From the IMG/VR virus record IMGVR_UViG_3300048024_000772, positions 1-43,374 of that record: 43,374 nt of DNA; one strand, 5' to 3'. This stretch comes from a virus. The notes under the pieces were generated by a model that was not told the DNA's origin, did not search any database, and saw only the letters and a list, made by a program, of their open reading frames with translations. How positions within the stretch are numbered: position 1 is the first letter of the stretch; the number at the start of each line of letters is the position of its first letter. A program made the translations under genes and the position numbers. Positions 18,028-25,637 of the stretch are shown piece by piece.

Positions 18028-19925
18028 AATTCGAATTGTATTTTATCTTTTCCATTGTGAATGTAATTTAACATTTTTTGAGTTCCGATAAAAGGAAGAA
18101 AAGCTATCTCAAAAAAACCTTTATGGTTGCCTTGTCCTTCCATAGCTGGTAAGCTATCTAAAGATTTACTGTAAGGAATTACTTTATGAATATAAGGGTT
18201 TCCCTCTAATATTTCAAAGTATTCAGGCTTTGTTGCATAATAAATATTATAGTTTGGGTATAGTTCTTTTATATTTTTTAATAAAGATGTAGACATGTAG
18301 ATATCACCTATACTTTGAGGCATTGAAAATAAAATTCTATTCCCTTCGTCTTCTTTATCTAAAATATCAGTAAAATCTATTTTTTCCTGCTTTTTATTTT
18401 CTTTTTTAGCTACTTGTTGAAAATGTTTCAATACTCCATGTCTATCCATATCGGTGGATAGTCTATTCTTCCAGTGTTTAAATCCTTCATCTGATTCGTT
18501 TACGTCTAATTGTAATATATTTTTATATATATCTTTTATAAAATCGTCGTCGTTTTTTATTTCAGGTGGAATATAGTTTGGGTTTTTTTCAATAGGTTTA
18601 AAATCATAATCCCAATTTACTTCAGGCATGTTATCTATGATAGATTCTAATTTTTTACCTATAGCCTCTATACTATAGTTTTTTATTACAAAGTCGCGAG
18701 CTTGTTCACCTAGAAGTTTGAGTTTAGAGTCTTTCATGCTGTAAACTTTTTTTAACTGACTTGCGATACTTTCTGGATTTGTACTAGCCTTGATAAACTG
18801 AGTGCCTGGCTCTCTATATTCTGACCAACTGAGAGGTAGTCCAGCACTATCCTCTGTGCAGCAATCTTCACCGCAACTATAATTAGTTACTAAAGTTACA
18901 AGTTCTACAAGTTTCGCCTCCTGTATGGGTATTTCTTGACCTCCGCTGGTAAAAGGATGGCAATAAACATTCATCAGGTTGTAAATCTCATTGAGCTGTT
19001 CTTCAGTAACTCCTAGCCTAGTGTTTGGGGTTACTTGGGTTTTCTCTGCACCACATAAACCGCAATCTTTCTTTTCTTCTTCGTAAGGTTTGATTTCAAA
19101 ATTTTTACAATGCGCACAAACATATGTTGTTAAAACGTTTTTAGGGTTTATACCCTTTTCGTTTATCAATCTAGGTATATCCCAACCTTCCTTCCAATGA
19201 GTATGTAATAATAATTTAGCCGAACATTCTGGATTTTTTTCGCAAAATATTTTGTAACCCTCTAATAAGTTTGGAACGCTTTTCCTTAACTGATTTCTGA
19301 AAACAAATCCAATAATGAAATCATCTTTATCTATTTTAAGTCTTGATCTTAATTTAATTTTTTCATCGCTTTTAAATTTGAAAAAATTAGTGGTGTCTAT
19401 AGCTCCATGTAATGTGTCTACGTGTTTGTGTCCTAATCTATTTAATTCTTTAGATGCAAAAGATGACCAGGTGTAATAGTTTTTTATTTTGTTAGCATTC
19501 TTGACCGCTTCGGGTAATATGGGTAAACTGTCTAAAGTAGTCCATATCATACAGTTTATATTATTCCACCATTTTTTATCGGTATATCCAGAGAAAGCCC
19601 ATATGTCTTCAATACCTATGTAAGCATCAGGCTTTTCCCTTTCTATGATTTTATCAATAGTTTGACCTCCATAACCAGCATTTCTAGCTAGAGCTTGATC
19701 TTGATTCATTTTCTGTAAAGTGACTGTGTCACTCGGTAGAGAACCTTCGGTTTTCCATGGTAATAGTTTTAAAGAAGGATCTCCCCATCTCATTCCATTA
19801 GAGAATTCAACTAAATCATACTTACCTGTTTTATGTAAATGTAGTAATATATTTTTAGTATTTTTTCCAAAGCCTGTATAAGCTTTACAGTGATTACTGT
19901 GAATTAATACCTTTTTCCTCTTCAT
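18018..19925 (-). CDS. GT4 glycosyltransferase with internal zinc ribbon, DUF4214 and the N-terminal half of a GT9
   Basis: This is a 635-residue multidomain protein. Residues 1-~430 are a GT-B, GT4-like glycosyltransferase (HSNHCKAYTGFGKNTKNILLHL; donor-binding region PFTSGGQEIPIQEAKLVELV near 324-343). Inside it, C270-x2-C273 and C288-x2-C291 form an inserted zinc-ribbon-like knuckle. Residues ~462-508 (FIKDIYKNILQLDVNESDEG, then HWKNRL) fit DUF4214, a small domain often attached to bacterial glycosyltransferases. Residues ~530-635 (RILFSMPQSIGDIYMSTSLL, then PYIHKVIPY) match the N-terminal half of GT9 enzymes and stop at the point where the next gene supplies the other half. It starts by a TAATG overlap with the SSB-like gene. 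The acceptor and sugar are unknown; use of an oligosaccharide chain in two successive steps is inferred. Confidence 0.75.
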   Translation of the reverse strand: MKRKKVLIHSNHCKAYTGFGKNTKNILLHLHKTGKYDLVEFSNGMRWGDPSLKLLPWKTEGSLPSDTVTLQKMNQDQALARNAGYGGQTIDKIIEREKPDAYIGIEDIWAFSGYTDKKWWNNINCMIWTTLDSLPILPEAVKNANKIKNYYTWSSFASKELNRLGHKHVDTLHGAIDTTNFFKFKSDEKIKLRSRLKIDKDDFIIGFVFRNQLRKSVPNLLEGYKIFCEKNPECSAKLLLHTHWKEGWDIPRLINEKGINPKNVLTTYVCAHCKNFEIKPYEEEKKDCGLCGAEKTQVTPNTRLGVTEEQLNEIYNLMNVYCHPFTSGGQEIPIQEAKLVELVTLVTNYSCGEDCCTEDSAGLPLSWSEYREPGTQFIKASTNPESIASQLKKVYSMKDSKLKLLGEQARDFVIKNYSIEAIGKKLESIIDNMPEVNWDYDFKPIEKNPNYIPPEIKNDDDFIKDIYKNILQLDVNESDEGFKHWKNRLSTDMDRHGVLKHFQQVAKKENKKQEKIDFTDILDKEDEGNRILFSMPQSIGDIYMSTSLLKNIKELYPNYNIYYATKPEYFEILEGNPYIHKVIPYSKSLDSLPAMEGQGNHKGFFEIAFLPFIGTQKMLNYIHNGKDKIQFELCT

Positions 19926-20494
19926 TAAAAAGGCGCTTGTTCGCTATCTTCTGATGATTGATTTTGATTACCTCCGCCCTTGGATTCTTTTAGTCTTTTA
20001 ATCTCTTCTCTTCTTCTGTGTTTATATAGTTCAGAAAGGTAAAAAGAGAAAAATTCAAGAAGGTTTTCCACTTCTCCAGGCTCTAATGGTATCCTGAAAG
20101 TCTGATTCCCGTTTCTGGTAACATTAATTCCAAATGCCGGGATTACTATCCACTCCTCTTTATCTCCTTGTTTGACTTTAGTTTTTTTATCCCAGGGAGT
20201 ACATTTAATTGATGTTTTGTTTTCTTCAAACGCGTGAAATGTAGAAAACTCATTTCTATTCTTAAAAGAACTAATTATTCCGCCGATTTCAAATTCTGTA
20301 AATTTAAGGTTAATTCTTTTATCTGGATCACTACCGTTTCCAGAGAAGTTGCCGGTTTTTTTTCTATCGTCCCAGCTATATTGTTGAATTGCGCTAGCGT
20401 AAATTACCGGCTCTTTTACTTTGTTTACGCCAATTTTGAAATTAAAGGCGCATCCTGTGTTTTTACTGTTTGGTTTATAAAGTGAAATGCTCAT
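19925..20494 (-). CDS. Putative phage ssDNA-binding protein (PC4/Whirly-like suspected) with SSB-like acidic tail
   Basis: This is a 189-residue protein. The body (SAIQQYSWDDRKKTGNFSG, then INLKFTEFEIGGIISSFKNR, EFSTFHAFEENKTSIKCTPW and FRIPLEPGEVENLLEFF) has a beta-rich then helical pattern, rich in Lys and aromatic residues. It reminds me of the small PC4/Whirly-type ssDNA-binding proteins of some phages. The C-terminus is a Lys/Arg-rich helix, a Gly/Asn/Gln linker and the acidic end SSEDSEQAPF. The closing Pro-Phe after acidic residues mimics the DIPF protein-docking tail of bacterial SSB, and the phage also encodes a classical SSB at 29282. It is the first gene after a near-consensus promoter whose -10 ends 8 bases before its ATG. 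Function is inferred from pattern and tail only. Confidence 0.45.
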   Translation of the reverse strand: MSISLYKPNSKNTGCAFNFKIGVNKVKEPVIYASAIQQYSWDDRKKTGNFSGNGSDPDKRINLKFTEFEIGGIISSFKNRNEFSTFHAFEENKTSIKCTPWDKKTKVKQGDKEEWIVIPAFGINVTRNGNQTFRIPLEPGEVENLLEFFSFYLSELYKHRRREEIKRLKESKGGGNQNQSSEDSEQAPF

Positions 20495-20516
20495 GATAAA
20501 AGATTATATATCATGA
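20491..20516. promoter_or_regulatory. Inverted repeat over start codon and -10 region (candidate operator)
   Basis: There is a perfect 7-base inverted repeat, TCATGAT (20491-20497) and ATCATGA (20510-20516), with a 12-base spacer. It spans the start codon and the -10 box of the promoter for the SSB-like gene. A dimeric repressor bound here would block transcription; in RNA it could form a hairpin only if transcription starts further upstream. Confidence 0.4.
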
Positions 20517-20530
20517 TTTATTTTTGTCTA
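20503..20530 (-). promoter_or_regulatory. Sigma-70-type promoter for the SSB-like gene, nearly leaderless
   Basis: On the - strand, TAGACA (20530-20525), a 16-base spacer and a perfect TATAAT (20508-20503) are followed by only 8 bases before the ATG at 20494. Transcription would start one or two bases before the start codon, and no Shine-Dalgarno sequence is present. It divides the long - strand gene run into two transcription units. Confidence 0.7.
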
Positions 20531-20539
20531 GTATTTATT

Positions 20540-21421
20540 TCACCTAGTATTTATGTCTATAGAATTTATATCATGACACCAATCTTCTTCGCTGTATAAC
20601 TCATCATATTTCCTATAACTAGAGGTCCATATATGTTTAGGTAAATTTTTTATTCTAACTATATCGAAGTGTTTTTTCATTAACTCTATAGATTCATTAT
20701 CCGTTGCTGATTCTTGTTTTTTTAGATAAGGATCCCAATAACTATTAATAATCGCTTTGCAAATAAGTTGCTCAGGGAATCTAGTTAATTCTTGTTGGCA
20801 ATACGCTGTGGAAAGTTTGAAAGATTCAAGCATCCTGGATTTTGTTCCTCCTATAATATGGTCTGATGGATGAAATTTATTTTGCCAATCATATCTAAAA
20901 TAAATATTAGATGTAACTATTTTGTAGTGATTATATAAGCCTGTTTCGCTATTTTTAGTATCTCTATTATCTCTTAGCTTATTTAAAAATGGATCTAAGA
21001 CTGGATAGCTTTCGTCCGAGCGAACTTTAATACAAAAGTATTTAGACGCAGCTTTTATTCCATTTAATGTAGTATAATTTTGATAAATCCAAGGAGCCTG
21101 ACTACCTGTTTTTCTTTTTTTTATATTTATATTGGAATATTTATTTATTACTAGTTTTATTTTATCTTTGTATTTTTCAAGTTTGGAAAAATCATCCGTT
21201 TCCCAGCAGCTAACTATGACTTCGCCATAGTTTAAATATTCTGGAATAGTATTAATTGATCGTTCATTTAAAGGCCCTTGTATTATAATAGAAAAGGTGT
21301 CTGTAAACTCCTCCATTGACCGAAGGTAGTTTTTTAAAAATTTATAACGTATTCTTTGCTCTAACGATAAATGTTCGTTATGGCTTAAGTAATTTAAAAA
21401 ATGGTCATCAGATAATTTCAC
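20540..21421 (-). CDS. WavE-like glycosyltransferase
   Basis: This is a 293-residue protein resembling the WavE family of lipopolysaccharide-core biosynthesis proteins. It shows FSIIIQGPLNERSINTIPEY near 43, then VIVSCWETDDF, a basic stretch before APWIYQNYTTLNGIKAA and YFCIKVRSDESYPV, where Arg-Ser-Asp plays the part of the metal-binding DxD motif in this GT-A-like family. The second half (TSNIYFRYDWQNKFHPSDH, then FPEQLICKAI) also fits. It overlaps the GDPD-like gene upstream by 4 bases (ATGA) and is the last gene before the internal promoter. It probably transfers a sugar to a growing surface-type glycan; donor and acceptor are unknown. Confidence 0.72.
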   Translation of the reverse strand: MKLSDDHFLNYLSHNEHLSLEQRIRYKFLKNYLRSMEEFTDTFSIIIQGPLNERSINTIPEYLNYGEVIVSCWETDDFSKLEKYKDKIKLVINKYSNINIKKRKTGSQAPWIYQNYTTLNGIKAASKYFCIKVRSDESYPVLDPFLNKLRDNRDTKNSETGLYNHYKIVTSNIYFRYDWQNKFHPSDHIIGGTKSRMLESFKLSTAYCQQELTRFPEQLICKAIINSYWDPYLKKQESATDNESIELMKKHFDIVRIKNLPKHIWTSSYRKYDELYSEEDWCHDINSIDINTR

Positions 21422-21840
21422 TTTAAATAATCAGAACACAAACCAAAACAAATCGGACCTGCATATTCTCTAGCGTCATCTACTACTAAAATACTTTTAT
21501 TACAGACATGTTTTCCGGGGTAAGTCCATATGAAATTTTTAGAAGTTAGTGTGTGGTCGTCGTTTTGATGCCAAAAATAATTCAAAACTTTAAACTCAGA
21601 TAATATATCTATAGCCATTAAGTTTTTACAATGAATCCATAATTTTTGATAATTATTAATAAGGAAACTAACAGAGCATTTATATTGAGGCTTGTCATGA
21701 CCAAGCCATAATTCTTTATCTCCCCATATATCTACCTCTACATCGTAACCTTTAGAAAGAGCTTCTTTTATATAGTCCGGATGATTCTCTCTTTCTGGGA
21801 TTGGCCCAGAAATATTTCCTCTATGAGATACTAATATCAT
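21418..21840 (-). CDS. Small GDPD-like (glycerophosphodiester phosphodiesterase fold) protein
   Basis: This is a 140-residue protein. It opens with VSHRGNISGPIPERENHPDY, then GYDVEVDIWG and LWLGHDKP. The His-Arg-Gly, Glu-Asn and Glu-x-Asp pattern corresponds to the metal and catalytic residues of glycerophosphodiester phosphodiesterases. The protein is only about half the usual ~240-residue length, although it reaches a natural-looking end (ICFGLCSDYLK). Similar short versions occur next to sugar-nucleotide genes, so a role in removing or handling a phospho-sugar or glycerophosphate group is possible. It overlaps the HAD-nucleotidyltransferase gene by 20 bases and the WavE-like gene by 4. Activity is unproven. 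Confidence 0.6.
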   Translation of the reverse strand: MILVSHRGNISGPIPERENHPDYIKEALSKGYDVEVDIWGDKELWLGHDKPQYKCSVSFLINNYQKLWIHCKNLMAIDILSEFKVLNYFWHQNDDHTLTSKNFIWTYPGKHVCNKSILVVDDAREYAGPICFGLCSDYLK

Positions 21841-23197
21841 GTTTTAAAAATGTATCTAAATCTTCTGGAGTGCCTAATCCCCACATTTTATCAATATGAA
21901 ATGTTTTTACTCTAGCACCTTCAAGTAAGGCTTCGTTGTAAACGGGGCATACATAAAATTCATTATTGACTCTAATATTTTTCTTAATCATGCTTTCTGC
22001 GCATCTAATGTAATCTGAACCCTTTTTAAAAAAATAAATTCCTACTGTTGCGTGTTCGCTAATAGGTTTCTTTTCTGCAACCTCTGTGACAAATCCATCT
22101 TCATTTAATTTTGCATAACTCCATTTTGGGTGAGTGGAATGAAATGTTAGTATAGATCCATCTATATCATCAGCCATAGATGAGTACATAAATTGATTGC
22201 TATCCCATTTTACATATTGATCTGAATTTGCAAGAATAAGTGGTTCGTCATTATCTATAAATTCTTTAGCTAGTAGAGTTGTGCATGCAGCGCCTTCTGT
22301 CATACCCTCCACTTGTACTATTTCGCAATTTGGGGATATTAAATTTAAAGTGTGTTGTAATGAATATTTTTCGTAATGAGATTTTTGTACAATGAATATA
22401 TGCCTTGCATCTATATTTAAGTTTTCAACAACTCTTTGAATCATAGGTTTTCCATTAACATCAATAAGAGGTTTGGGAAAAGTGTATCCGGCCTGCTCAA
22501 ATCTTGAGCCAGCTCCCGCCATTGGTATTAGTACGTTCATTTTATCTCCTTGCCATTTTGGTGAAATTTTAGATCGCTGTTCTGCGCTAACTATAGTATG
22601 ATTTAGTTTGGTAAATGTCAAGTCTTTAGAGTTTTTAACAGCGCACAAATAACCTCCGCTCCTTATTGCGCCTTTCCTGCCTATATGAGAATCTTCAATT
22701 ATTACTGTTTCATCTGGATTAACTCCGCACTTCAACATGCATCTCATGTAAATCTCGGCATTAGGTTTTGGGTTATTTACATCTTCATTAGAATATAGAA
22801 AATCTATGTAATCAAAAAAACCTTTTCTTATTAACATTAATTTTGAAGTCTCTCTTATTGAATTTGTTGCGCATGCAATTTTGTAGTTTTGTGATTTTAA
22901 TTTTTTAAGAATATCTATTATTCTGTAGTCGGGTTTATATTGATCTATTTCTTGTAGAGTTTTTTGTTGTTTTAGCTCCCATACCCTGTTGTGGTATTTT
23001 TCTGGAAGATTTTTTTCGGCGGTTAACTTTTTTAATTTTTGAGTTGTTGTTAATGCGTCATACTTACAAAGATGCTCTTCTTTGCTAATTGTATATTGAT
23101 CACCTATTTCAGCGAGAGCTTTGTTAAGAGCAATGTAATGTAATTCGCGCGACTCAACTAATACTCCGTCTAAATCAAATATAATTAATTTAATCAT
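21821..23197 (-). CDS. Bifunctional HAD phosphatase / sugar nucleotidyltransferase
   Basis: This is a 458-residue fusion. Residues 1-~205 are a HAD-superfamily hydrolase of the beta-phosphoglucomutase-like type (nucleophile motif FDLDGVLVES with D8 and D10; ATNS near 110; a Lys-Pro motif NNPKPNAEIY; IIEDSHIG near 166). Residues 220-458 are a nucleotidyltransferase: MNVLIPMAGAGSRFEQAGY, then FPKPLIDVNGKPMI, ILANSDQYVKW (metal-binding Asp) and NNEFYVCPVYNEAL. The pair would make an activated NDP-sugar from a sugar phosphate and dephosphorylate a related intermediate. The internal Met220 has its own strong ribosome-binding site, so the transferase may also be made alone. It overlaps its neighbours by 4 and 20 bases. 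The sugar is unknown. Confidence 0.82.
   Translation of the reverse strand: MIKLIIFDLDGVLVESRELHYIALNKALAEIGDQYTISKEEHLCKYDALTTTQKLKKLTAEKNLPEKYHNRVWELKQQKTLQEIDQYKPDYRIIDILKKLKSQNYKIACATNSIRETSKLMLIRKGFFDYIDFLYSNEDVNNPKPNAEIYMRCMLKCGVNPDETVIIEDSHIGRKGAIRSGGYLCAVKNSKDLTFTKLNHTIVSAEQRSKISPKWQGDKMNVLIPMAGAGSRFEQAGYTFPKPLIDVNGKPMIQRVVENLNIDARHIFIVQKSHYEKYSLQHTLNLISPNCEIVQVEGMTEGAACTTLLAKEFIDNDEPLILANSDQYVKWDSNQFMYSSMADDIDGSILTFHSTHPKWSYAKLNEDGFVTEVAEKKPISEHATVGIYFFKKGSDYIRCAESMIKKNIRVNNEFYVCPVYNEALLEGARVKTFHIDKMWGLGTPEDLDTFLKHDISIS
22546..22551 (-). promoter_or_regulatory. Internal ribosome-binding site before the nucleotidyltransferase domain
   Basis: On the - strand, AAGGAG lies 5 bases (ATAAA) before the in-frame ATG at 22540, exactly where the HAD domain ends and the nucleotidyltransferase domain begins. 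Most genes here lack any Shine-Dalgarno sequence, so a perfect one inside a fusion gene is notable and suggests a second, shorter product. Confidence 0.6.
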
Positions 23198-23952
23198 TCG
23201 TATTTAATTTCTGTATTATCGTTATAATTAAATGTCCAGTGATTAACCTCTTGCGAGTGATAGAAAGACATTTTATCATTGAATATGGGGGGACCTTGAT
23301 AGGTGAACGTATTAAACGGAGGGTTTTCTGTGCAGGACTGTAGATATTTAGATCTATTGATGATTGAGTTTAACTTATTTATATTTTCTTTGCTCGGCCA
23401 TCTAGCTAATTGCTCTCCTAATAAAACTTCGGTTGCTGCATGGAAGTATGTTATTGGTGCTAGAGATAAAATATCTACACAACCATGCCTCCTTCTTTCT
23501 AAATTGAGATCAATAGCTCTTTTATGTATTGGGTTTCCTGGCGAACTTATCATGATATCTTGAGAGAAGTCTATATTTTGATACATAGGTAAGACGCATT
23601 TTACTTCTGGTTTAATAATTTTACATAATGATTGATTACAGAATCTATCTATGTCTGTATAAACTCCTCCTTCGTTATATATTTTTAGTAAACGCCAAAG
23701 ATCTGATTTTTCGACCATTTTCTTATGTTTTATTAGATCAAAATCTTTAGCGCTAATATTTTTTTTTATATAATCATTAACATCAGTGTTATCACTGATC
23801 TCGAACTTGTAATCTAGGTTTAAGTCTCTTAAATTTCTGATTCCATGCCTGATAATCGAAAAATTTAAATCAAGTATATTCTTGTTTCTCCATGTTACGT
23901 GAATTTTCTTGGGTATTTCTGGTAAATCGTGAAATAGTTGATCTTTATTCAT
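23194..23952 (-). CDS. GT32-type glycosyltransferase (DXD sugar-binding family)
   Basis: This is a 252-residue protein of the GT32 / 'Gly_transf_sug' family: IPKKIHVTWRNKNI, then KSDLWRLLKIYNEGGVYTD followed by Ile-Asp-Arg. The DxD metal-binding pair is D100/D102. The later part (DFSQDIMISSPGNPIHKRAI, LSLAPITYFHAATE) is strongly similar to the C-terminal half of the + strand protein at 39956-41461, so the two are paralogues within one phage. It overlaps the HAD-nucleotidyltransferase gene by 4 bases and is 27 bases downstream of the GT25-like gene. Donor and acceptor are unknown; bacterial relatives act in capsule and LPS side-chain synthesis. Confidence 0.83.
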   Translation of the reverse strand: MNKDQLFHDLPEIPKKIHVTWRNKNILDLNFSIIRHGIRNLRDLNLDYKFEISDNTDVNDYIKKNISAKDFDLIKHKKMVEKSDLWRLLKIYNEGGVYTDIDRFCNQSLCKIIKPEVKCVLPMYQNIDFSQDIMISSPGNPIHKRAIDLNLERRRHGCVDILSLAPITYFHAATEVLLGEQLARWPSKENINKLNSIINRSKYLQSCTENPPFNTFTYQGPPIFNDKMSFYHSQEVNHWTFNYNDNTEIKYE

Positions 23953-23979
23953 GCTTTGGTATTATTTTCTGATATTTTA

Positions 23980-24684
23980 TTAAATTTGATTATTTGCGAA
24001 TTTAAGGAATCTATTTATCATATCTTTATTGTAAGATGTCGTTTCTGCTTCAATATCCGAAAAGCTTTCGTACTGACCGAATAATAATTTATCTGTAACG
24101 AAAGATGTTCTTTGTTGTGTCATTTTTTTACCTATAATCGTGTCCATGCAACATCCGTTGTTTAAAAGTAAGAAATTTCTCATATTCTCGAAACTTGACG
24201 GGAATTGGTTGAATTGATTAAAAATACTATTTCTATTATTAAAACATACCGCTTGGGTAGCTAAAATGTTGCCTTTTAAATTAAATAGATTCGCGGAAGC
24301 TTTGTCAAGTGGAGATTGTACTGTGCCGCCTAAAAACATGATTTCATAATTTAATTCGTTCGCATCAGTTAGATACTTATTTATTAAGGATGCGTCTGTA
24401 AAAAAGGGTTCTGCATCGTCTTCGAAAATTAATATCTGATTAAAATTATTTTTTACTGCATGTAAGAATGGTTGCGTATAACTTAGTGAAATTGCTGTTC
24501 TGGCGTTTATGATTGACGTAAAATCAGTATTATTTTTTTGATTTGATGCGTCAAATGCGGTAATTCTTATTGTCCGCTCTACGTCTAGAATATTTTTATT
24601 TAGTTGCCAGAATTTATTTTTTCTATCAACCCGTTTATTTAAATTGATATAATAAACGCAATCAAATAAATCATTTAATTTCAT
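23980..24684 (-). CDS. GT25-type glycosyltransferase
   Basis: This is a 234-residue protein resembling the GT25 family (LPS glycosyltransferases such as LgtB/LpsA). It opens with VYYINLNKRVDRKNKFW and RITAFDAS, followed by ARTAISLSYTQPFLHAV and the metal-site motif ILIFEDDAEPF (E88-D89-D90). The region around LNNGCCMDTIIGKKM fits the acceptor-site half of a GT-A fold. It overlaps the upstream GT4-like gene by 4 bases. Relatives add galactose or glucose to lipooligosaccharide; which sugar is used here cannot be told. Confidence 0.74.
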   Translation of the reverse strand: MKLNDLFDCVYYINLNKRVDRKNKFWQLNKNILDVERTIRITAFDASNQKNNTDFTSIINARTAISLSYTQPFLHAVKNNFNQILIFEDDAEPFFTDASLINKYLTDANELNYEIMFLGGTVQSPLDKASANLFNLKGNILATQAVCFNNRNSIFNQFNQFPSSFENMRNFLLLNNGCCMDTIIGKKMTQQRTSFVTDKLLFGQYESFSDIEAETTSYNKDMINRFLKFANNQI

Positions 24685-25637
24685 ACAAGATTGTCTAGGA
24701 AAAACTTTAATTTTAAATTTTGTTCTTCATTATTTATAATGTCTCTTATTCTTTTAGCGCATTCTGTTTGTACTTGATGCCTGAAGTCATTATTAGATAT
24801 TAAAAAGTTTTGTTGGGATACGTAATCCCCAATATCTCTAAATGTAAAACCAGTGACACCTAGTTCTAACCACTGTAGATAACTTTTTCCTTGAGTTAGC
24901 GGTTCCCAGAAAAATACAGGCCTACCTCTGGCCATACTTTCAATGATTGCGAAACCATAACCTTCTAATCTTTTTATATGTAATGTAGAAATTGTGTCAT
25001 GCATAATATCTGCTGTTTGTTGCTTTGTTTTATCTTCACATAATATATATTCTGCTGAATGTGCATTTAATATTTGTTTGTAACAATCATAATCTTGAGG
25101 AAAGTTTTTCTTGTAGTCACAGATATAGGAACCTATCTTATTTCCGCTTGAGACACCCTTGAAAGAAAACATTTCGTAATCTATCCACGGCCTATAATGA
25201 AAGTAATGTTTTTGGTATTTTTGGCATAAATTTGCAGCTAACTGATCTGCAGGCATATAGTTTTCTATTATGTCCCAGGGATACGCGGTATCCCAGTAAT
25301 CATTCCCGCTATAAAAAGCTAATTTAGCTCCCCATTTTTTTGCCTCTGGCCAAATAACATTTAAAACCTCAAGTTGATTCTCGAATGCGCTAACAAATAT
25401 AACATCAGGTTTTATATCAAAAAGCTCTTCTTTATTTACAAAAATAGAATTAGATGCTAGATCAAATTTTTTAATAGATTCTTTTGTATGAGATGTGTTC
25501 CAAGCCCAATTTTGAGGGGGCATCTCTGTTATTTTATAGTCTTTTGAGGGCAATACAATTTGATGCCCTAATTGCTGCAGGGATTTGCTTAAATTTTTTG
25601 TTAGGGTTATATGGATGTCTGGAAAAAATATTTTCAT
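24681..25637 (-). CDS. GT4-like (GT-B fold) glycosyltransferase
   Basis: This is a 318-residue protein. The N-terminal half is a Rossmann-type domain (MKIFFPDIHITLTKNL; DVIFVSAFENQLEVL). The C-terminal half has the GT4 donor-binding signature RLEGYGFAIIESMARGRPVF with the conserved acidic residues, followed by WLELGVTGFTF. It overlaps the neighbours by 4 bases downstream and 1 base upstream. It is slightly short for the family (usual ~350-400 residues) but contains both halves. The substrate is unknown. Confidence 0.7.
   Translation of the reverse strand: MKIFFPDIHITLTKNLSKSLQQLGHQIVLPSKDYKITEMPPQNWAWNTSHTKESIKKFDLASNSIFVNKEELFDIKPDVIFVSAFENQLEVLNVIWPEAKKWGAKLAFYSGNDYWDTAYPWDIIENYMPADQLAANLCQKYQKHYFHYRPWIDYEMFSFKGVSSGNKIGSYICDYKKNFPQDYDCYKQILNAHSAEYILCEDKTKQQTADIMHDTISTLHIKRLEGYGFAIIESMARGRPVFFWEPLTQGKSYLQWLELGVTGFTFRDIGDYVSQQNFLISNNDFRHQVQTECAKRIRDIINNEEQNLKLKFFLDNLV

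Noticed and set aside
19471-19479. GTGTAATAG on the + strand inside a - strand gene (also GTGTAAATC at 26211)
   Set aside because: These match the late element but have no start codon 14-15 bases downstream and lie antisense within genes; chance matches are expected in AT-rich DNA.
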